Source of the DNA: Cyanobium sp. Cruz CV13-4-11
GTDB taxonomy: Bacteria > Cyanobacteriota > Cyanobacteriia > PCC-6307 > Cyanobiaceae
NCBI RefSeq assembly: GCF_024346055.1
Contig: NZ_JAGQCH010000015.1
Coordinates: forward strand, 1-64,000
Direction of reading: 5' to 3'
Length of the DNA: 64,000 bases
Below the pieces are notes generated by a model. It was not told the DNA's origin, searched no databases, and saw only the letters and a program-made list of their open reading frames with translations. Shown here one piece after another: positions 57,829 to 64,000 of the stretch. Each line of letters opens with the position of its first letter. The first letter of the stretch is position 1. Position numbers and translations under genes: made by a program.

Positions 57829-59205
57829 TCACCCCATTCCCAGCCTTGGCAGCAGCAGCTGGGCGGTCTTGAGGTAGATGAAAACGCCGGCCACATCCGT
57901 GGCCGTGGTGATGAACGGGGCCGACATCAGGGCCGGATCCAGGCCGAGGCGGTCGAACAGCAGGGGCAGGGCCGCGCCCGCAGTCGCGGCCAGGGTGGTG
58001 ATCGCCACCAGGCTGATGCCGGCCGAGGTCGCCACCAGGGCACTGCCCCCCATGGTCCAGGCCCAGGGCACCACCACCACCGCCAGCAGACCGCCCAGCA
58101 GCGCCCCGGCGACCAGCTCCCGGCCGATGGTGCGCCAGGGCCCCAGGGATTGGAGCCGCTGGGTGCTCAGGCCCCGGATGACCACGGTGGAGCTCTGGGC
58201 CCCGACGTTGCCACCGGTGCCGATCAGCAGTGGGATGAAGGCCGCCAGCAGCACCACCTGCTTCAGCACCAGCTGCTCGGAGGCGATCACGGCCGAGGTC
58301 CCGGTGTTCGCCACCAGCAGCACCAGCAGCCACACCACCCGGCGACGGGCCACGGTGAACAGGTTGCTGCGGAAGTAGTCGTCCTCGTCGCCGGCCTGCA
58401 CGGCGCCGGCGGCGTAGAGGTCGCGGGTGGCCTCCTGCTGGATGACGTCGATGACGTCGTCGACGGTGACGATCCCCACCAGCCGCTGCTCCCGGTCCAC
58501 CACGGGCACCGCCAGGAAGTCGTAGCGCTGGATCACCCGGGCCACCTCCTCCTGGTCAGTGTCGGTGGCGACGCTCATCACCTCGCGCGTCATCACATCC
58601 CCCAGCCGGTCCTCCGGATCCGCCGTCACCAGATCCCGCAGCGAGAGCATGCCGCTGAGGTGGCGCGAGGCGTCGGTCACATAAAGGCTGTAAATCGTCT
58701 CCGTGTCGCGGGCGCGGCGGCGGACGATGTCGAGGGCCTGCTGGGCGCTGTGGAATTCCTTGAGGTCGATGAACTCGGTTGTCATCAGGCGGCCGGCGGT
58801 TTCGGCCTCGTAGCCCAGCATCTGGGCCGTGACCCGACGTTCCGCCGGAGAGAGCTCCGCCAGCAGCCGCCGCACCACCTTGGCCGGCAGTTCATCGAAG
58901 AGGCGCACCCGGTCGTCCGGGGACATCTCCTCCACCAGTTCCAGCACCTCACCGGAGCGCAGCCGCTCCAGCAGGCTCTGCTGCACCGAACCATCGAGGT
59001 ATTCGTAGACCTCAATCGCCTCGTTCTTGGGCAGCAGCCGGAAGGCGAGAGCCTGCAGCGTGCGCGGCAGGGTGCCGATCGCCTCGGCGGAATCCACCGC
59101 CTGCACTGGCTGCAGCAGCAGTTTGGCGCCGTCGTAATTGCCCGCCTGCAGCAGCCCCTCCAACTGGCGGGCCACCACCTCGGCGACGGCGGAGGCCTCA
59201 GCCAT
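57829..59205 (-). CDS. mgtE: Magnesium transporter MgtE
   Basis: A 458-residue protein with the MgtE plan. The N-domain carries LVEEMSPDDRVRLFDELPAK, then MLGYEAETAGRLMTTEFIDL; paired CBS domains follow (VMTREVMSVATDTDQEEVAR, VVDREQRLVGIVTVDDVIDV), then five helices (VVLLAAFIPLLIGTGGNVGA, STVVIRGL, APFITTATDVAGVFIYLKTA with the pore Asp). Mg2+ gates the CBS sensor in the family. ATG 59205 is used, with 59217 possible. It is divergent from the glutathione peroxidase gene. Confidence 0.95.
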   Translation of the reverse strand: MAEASAVAEVVARQLEGLLQAGNYDGAKLLLQPVQAVDSAEAIGTLPRTLQALAFRLLPKNEAIEVYEYLDGSVQQSLLERLRSGEVLELVEEMSPDDRVRLFDELPAKVVRRLLAELSPAERRVTAQMLGYEAETAGRLMTTEFIDLKEFHSAQQALDIVRRRARDTETIYSLYVTDASRHLSGMLSLRDLVTADPEDRLGDVMTREVMSVATDTDQEEVARVIQRYDFLAVPVVDREQRLVGIVTVDDVIDVIQQEATRDLYAAGAVQAGDEDDYFRSNLFTVARRRVVWLLVLLVANTGTSAVIASEQLVLKQVVLLAAFIPLLIGTGGNVGAQSSTVVIRGLSTQRLQSLGPWRTIGRELVAGALLGGLLAVVVVPWAWTMGGSALVATSAGISLVAITTLAATAGAALPLLFDRLGLDPALMSAPFITTATDVAGVFIYLKTAQLLLPRLGMG

Positions 59206-59284
59206 CGCTCCTCGCATGCCGGTGGATACGAGTGTATGGGCTGAGCCGCTAGGGTCCGCGGCGAACATCCCTCCCCAGGAACCG

Positions 59285-59764
59285 ATGGCCGTGAACGTGA
59301 GCGACGTGGTGGTGCGCACCGCCGCCGGCGAGGAGCGCCGGCTCGGCGCCTGGGCCGGCCAGGTGCTGCTGATCGTCAATGTGGCCAGCCGCTGCGGCTT
59401 CACCCGCCAGTACACCGGCCTGCAGGCCGTGCAGGACCGCTTCGGCCCCCAGGGGTTCGCCGTGCTCGGCTTCCCCTGCAACGACTTTGGCGCCCAGGAG
59501 CCGGGGACCCTCGACGAGATCCAGCAGTTCTGCTCCACCACCTACGGCGTGGGCTTCGAACTGTTCGACAAGGTGCATGCCACCGGCTCCAAGACAGCGC
59601 CCTACGACACCCTCACCCAGGCCGAACCCGCCGGCGATGTGGCCTGGAACTTCGAGAAGTTCCTGATCGGCAAGGACGGCTCCGTGGTGGCCCGCTTCAA
59701 GAGCGCCGTGGAACCGGACGGGGCCGAGCTGGTGGCTGCGATCGAGAAAGCGCTGGCCGCCTAA
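59285..59764 (+). CDS. Glutathione peroxidase (Cys type)
   Basis: A 159-residue peroxidase: LIVNVASRCGFTRQYTGLQA with the peroxidatic Cys in place of Sec, LGFPCNDFGAQEPGTLDEIQ, and WNFEKFLIGKDGSVVARFKS with catalytic Trp and Asn. In cyanobacteria such enzymes often use thioredoxin or NADPH-linked donors and reduce lipid hydroperoxides. It lies 80 bases from the mgtE start, sharing a divergent promoter region. Confidence 0.95.
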   Translation: MAVNVSDVVVRTAAGEERRLGAWAGQVLLIVNVASRCGFTRQYTGLQAVQDRFGPQGFAVLGFPCNDFGAQEPGTLDEIQQFCSTTYGVGFELFDKVHATGSKTAPYDTLTQAEPAGDVAWNFEKFLIGKDGSVVARFKSAVEPDGAELVAAIEKALAA

Positions 59765-59800
59765 GCGTCCAGCGCCTGGCCCCGAAGCGCCGGCGGCAGC

Positions 59801-60135
59801 TCAGCCCGCCAGCCAGCCGCGGCTGGCCCGCCCGGCTGCCGTGGAGGCCTCCACCTGGAGCCAGCGGCGGCCGCCGGGCTCCATCCACTCGCGCAGGACC
59901 CGCAGCGGGGCCCCGGCTTCCGGACGCGCCAGCACGGGCGCCTGGCAGCGGGGGGCGCAGTGGAGCCCGAGGCTGCCGTTGCTGAGCAGGGGCTCGGCCT
60001 GGCGCTCGCGACGACGGACTTCCGGCAAGCGCCGGTCGCCGCCGCCGGCGGGCAGGGCCGCCGGGGCCAGCAGGGCGAACCCGAGCAGGGCGGCCCAGCG
60101 CCAGGCCGGCACCGGCATCGGATGGCGTGGGGACA

Positions 60136-60136
<1 letters not shown>
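59801..60136 (-). CDS. Secreted small SH3-like protein
   Basis: A 111-residue protein starting at ATG 60136, which overlaps the gyrB stop (TGATG). It has a signal peptide (WRWAALLGFALLAPAALPAG) and a C-terminal part LHCAPRCQAPVLARPEAGAP then LRVLREWMEPGGRRWLQVEA that looks like a bacterial SH3 repeat. Two cysteines could form a disulfide. Function unknown. Coupling to gyrB may be only transcriptional convenience. Confidence 0.6.
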
Positions 60137-62094
<1,958 letters not shown>

Positions 62095-62346
62095 TCAGAA
62101 AAGATCTCCCCAGGGGGCTGACAAGGGCGGCGAATCCCAGGGGCGGTGGGGCGGCGATGGGGCGAAGCGGCTCCCAAAGGACGCTGCGCAAGGGTCAATC
62201 TACCACCGCCGCCCCGGAGAGCCCCAGAGACGCCTCTGGGAATCGATTTGCGCCAGGGGTGCAATCACCCCACGATCCCACCTCCGGCAGGATGGCCCGA
62301 TCCCCCTGTCGCGCCCGGCCTGCGGCCGCCGCTCCCGACCCCCGTG

Positions 62347-63279
62347 GTGTCCCTCCCCGGCGCCGATCTCCCCCTGGTGATCGCCCTGCTCGGCCCGACG
62401 GCCAGCGGCAAGACCGCCCTGGCGATCGAGCTGGCCGAGGCCCTCGATCTGGCCGTGCTGTCGGTGGACTCCCGCCAGATGTACCGCCATATGGATGTGG
62501 GCACGGCCAAGCCCAGCCCCGAGCAGCGGGCCCGGGTGCGCCACGAACTGCTGGATCTGAGCGACCCCGATCAGCCGCTCACCCTGCAGGAGTTCACGGC
62601 CCTGGCGGGGGCCGCGATCGCGGCGGAACACCGGCGCCGGGGCGTGGCCCTGCTGGTGGGGGGCAGCGGGCTCTATCTCAAGGCACTGCTGGTGGGTCTG
62701 CGGCCGCCGGCGGTGCCGCCCCAGCCGGCCCTGCGGGCCCAGTTCACCGCCCTGGGTCAGCCGGTGTGCCACCAGCTGCTGCGCCAGGCGGATCCGGCGG
62801 CGGCCGGTCGCATCGCCGCGGCGGATGCGGTCCGCACCATCCGGGCCCTGGAGGTGCTCTATGCCACCGGGCGGCCCCTCTCGGCCCAGCAGGGCCAGTG
62901 CCCTCCCCCCTGGCGGGTGCTGGAGCTGGGCCTGGATCCGGCCGACCTGCACCAGCGCATCGGGCGCCGCACGGCCGCCCTCTACAACGGCGGACTGGTG
63001 GAGGAAACGGCCCAGCTGATCGATCGCTTCGGCGCCGACTGCCCGTTGCTGAGCACGATCGGCTATGGGGAAGCGGCGCAGCTGCTGCGGGGCGAACTGG
63101 AGCGGGACGCCGCCATCGCCCTGACGGACCGGCGGACCCGGCAGTACGCCAAACGGCAGCGCACCTGGTTCCGGCGCCAGCACCAGCCCCTCTGGCTGAC
63201 GGATGCCGCCACGGGCGGGGCTTCGGAGGCCGATGTGCTTCAACAGGCCATGGGGGCGGCCATGGGCGGTTTAGGGTGA
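62347..63279 (+). CDS. miaA: tRNA dimethylallyltransferase
   Basis: A 310-residue P-loop enzyme from GTG 62347 (alternative GTG 62344): [75 protein letters not shown], and near the end [20 protein letters not shown] with [17 protein letters not shown]. It adds dimethylallyl to A37 of tRNAs reading UNN codons. The order gyrB-miaA-infC is a familiar picocyanobacterial arrangement. Confidence 0.95.
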   Translation: MSLPGADLPLVIALLGPTASGKTALAIELAEALDLAVLSVDSRQMYRHMDVGTAKPSPEQRARVRHELLDLSDPDQPLTLQEFTALAGAAIAAEHRRRGVALLVGGSGLYLKALLVGLRPPAVPPQPALRAQFTALGQPVCHQLLRQADPAAAGRIAAADAVRTIRALEVLYATGRPLSAQQGQCPPPWRVLELGLDPADLHQRIGRRTAALYNGGLVEETAQLIDRFGADCPLLSTIGYGEAAQLLRGELERDAAIALTDRRTRQYAKRQRTWFRRQHQPLWLTDAATGGASEADVLQQAMGAAMGGLG

Positions 63280-63299
63280 ACAGCTAACCGCCCCTGTGA

Positions 63300-63881
63300 A
63301 TGCCTCCCCGTCCCCGTTTTGATCGCCGTGCTCCCGTGCGGGAGCTGCCCAACATCAACGACCGCATCAGCTACCCCAACCTTCGTGTGGTGGATGCGGA
63401 CGGCAGTCAACTGGGAGTCATCACCCGAGAGGCGGCCCTCGAGGTTGCCCGCGACCGCGAACTGGATCTGGTTCTGGTGAGCGAGAAGGCCGATCCGCCG
63501 GTCTGCCGGATCATGGATTACGGCAAGTACAAGTTCGAGCAGGAGAAAAAGGCCAAGGAGGCCAAGAAGAAATCGCACCAGACCGAGGTCAAGGAGGTGA
63601 AGATGCGCTACAAGATCGACTCGCACGACTACCAGGTGCGCATCGGTCAGGCGGTGCGCTTCCTCAAATCCGGCGACAAGGTGAAATGCACGGTGATCTT
63701 TCGGGGCCGCGAGATCCAGCACACGGCCCTGGCCGAGCAGCTGCTGTATCGCATGGCCAAGGACCTCGAAGAAAACGCCGAGATCCAGCAGCCCCCCAAG
63801 CGGGAAGGACGCAACATGATCATGTTCCTGAGCCCGCGCAAGCAGGCGGCCGGCAAGACCGCCGCCGCCGCCGCCGGCTGA
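63300..63881 (+). CDS. infC: Translation initiation factor IF-3
   Basis: A 193-residue protein: [60 protein letters not shown], then the lysine-rich linker [20 protein letters not shown] and the C-domain [40 protein letters not shown]. It keeps 30S free and proofreads initiator tRNA. ATG 63300 fits the usual start. It lies 20 bases after miaA. Confidence 0.97.
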   Translation: MPPRPRFDRRAPVRELPNINDRISYPNLRVVDADGSQLGVITREAALEVARDRELDLVLVSEKADPPVCRIMDYGKYKFEQEKKAKEAKKKSHQTEVKEVKMRYKIDSHDYQVRIGQAVRFLKSGDKVKCTVIFRGREIQHTALAEQLLYRMAKDLEENAEIQQPPKREGRNMIMFLSPRKQAAGKTAAAAAG

Positions 63882-63889
63882 GCCCGCCC

Positions 63890-64000
63890 TCAGGCCGAGC
63901 CCCGGCCCCCTTGCGCCCCAAGCACCTGCTCGAAGCTGTCGAGCAGTAACGACCAGCCTGCCGCCGCCGCCTCGGGGCGATGGTCGGGCCGGGCCGCACA
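63890..64000 (-). CDS. C-terminal end of an unidentified minus-strand gene
   Basis: The reverse strand from the right window edge reads CAARPDHRPEAAAAGWSLLL then DSFEQVLGAQGGRGSA and a TGA at 63890-63892. The frame is open to the edge and the amphipathic helix with a tail looks like a protein C-terminus convergent with infC. The family cannot be recognised from 36 residues. Confidence 0.35.
   Translation of the reverse strand, partial: CAARPDHRPEAAAAGWSLLLDSFEQVLGAQGGRGSA

Overview
The window reads as a high-GC (roughly two thirds G+C) chromosomal segment of a picocyanobacterium of the Cyanobium / freshwater-to-halotolerant Synechococcus type. The evidence is the gene content: photosystem I PsaC (81 residues, two 4Fe-4S motifs), NdhS, a cyanobacterial group-2 sigma factor, an RpaB-like response regulator, glycogen phosphorylase, a HEAT-repeat protein like phycobilisome-associated ones, and many short conserved genes familiar from marine Synechococcus and Prochlorococcus. 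Genes are tightly packed, often with TGATG/ATGA overlaps, on both strands. Everything here comes from reading the sequence; no database search was run.

Layout. 1-6.8 kb: partial acyltransferase, alpha/beta hydrolase, Na+/H+ antiporter, glgP and two small unknowns. 6.9-9.2 kb: a decay zone with three broken genes (a small secreted protein, a PEP-CTERM-like protein and an HpsJ-like membrane protein), bounded by tRNA-Arg(CCT). 9.4-19.3 kb: housekeeping (rnpB, rnc, ndhS, rimM, manC, glmS, psaC, acpP, fabF, tkt). 19.3-27.4 kb: an O-antigen/lipopolysaccharide island, with a GtrB-like glycosyltransferase, an SMR-like putative flippase, a large membrane protein, and five genes for a CDP-3,6-dideoxyhexose (paratose/tyvelose). 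27.6-28.8 kb: debris, with a J-domain pseudogene and a HicAB toxin-antitoxin locus whose toxin gene carries an internal deletion. 28.8-40.9 kb: persulfide dioxygenase-rhodanese fusion, thiC behind a TPP riboswitch, a HEAT-repeat protein, M20 amidohydrolase, TPR protein, ruvB, a membrane protein, smpB, an atypical Ser/Thr kinase and cysteine synthase. 41.0-43.9 kb: ergothioneine genes egtB-egtD plus two small companions. 45-51.4 kb (minus strand): mreB-mreC-mreD, a sugar-binding lipoprotein, rpaB, lysS. 51.5-64 kb: ssb, dedA, ahcY, tsaE, mutY, an oxygenase-like gene, a sigma factor, mgtE, glutathione peroxidase, gyrB, miaA, infC.

How the genes work together. The 19.3-27.4 kb block plausibly makes and exports a surface glycan bearing a 3,6-dideoxyhexose. 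RfbF, RfbG and RfbH make the CDP-deoxysugar intermediate, an epimerase/reductase-family enzyme and a TyvE-like epimerase finish it, and the GT2/SMR/GT-C trio may act on lipid-linked sugars. The reductase partner of RfbH is not in the window. EgtB and EgtD give an ergothioneine or related thiol-histidine route. The mre cluster joins cell shape to a solute-binding protein, a stress/light regulator and lysyl-tRNA synthetase.

Most unusual structures: (1) two compound long inverted repeats between manC and glmS that share a related core of about 38 bp, each with arms that include the stop codon of its own gene; (2) a perfect 26-bp inverted repeat running through a stop codon at 1.8 kb; (3) a perfect 17-bp-arm palindrome with two CTGTACAG octamers upstream of the thiC riboswitch; (4) several independent gene-inactivating lesions clustered in two spots.
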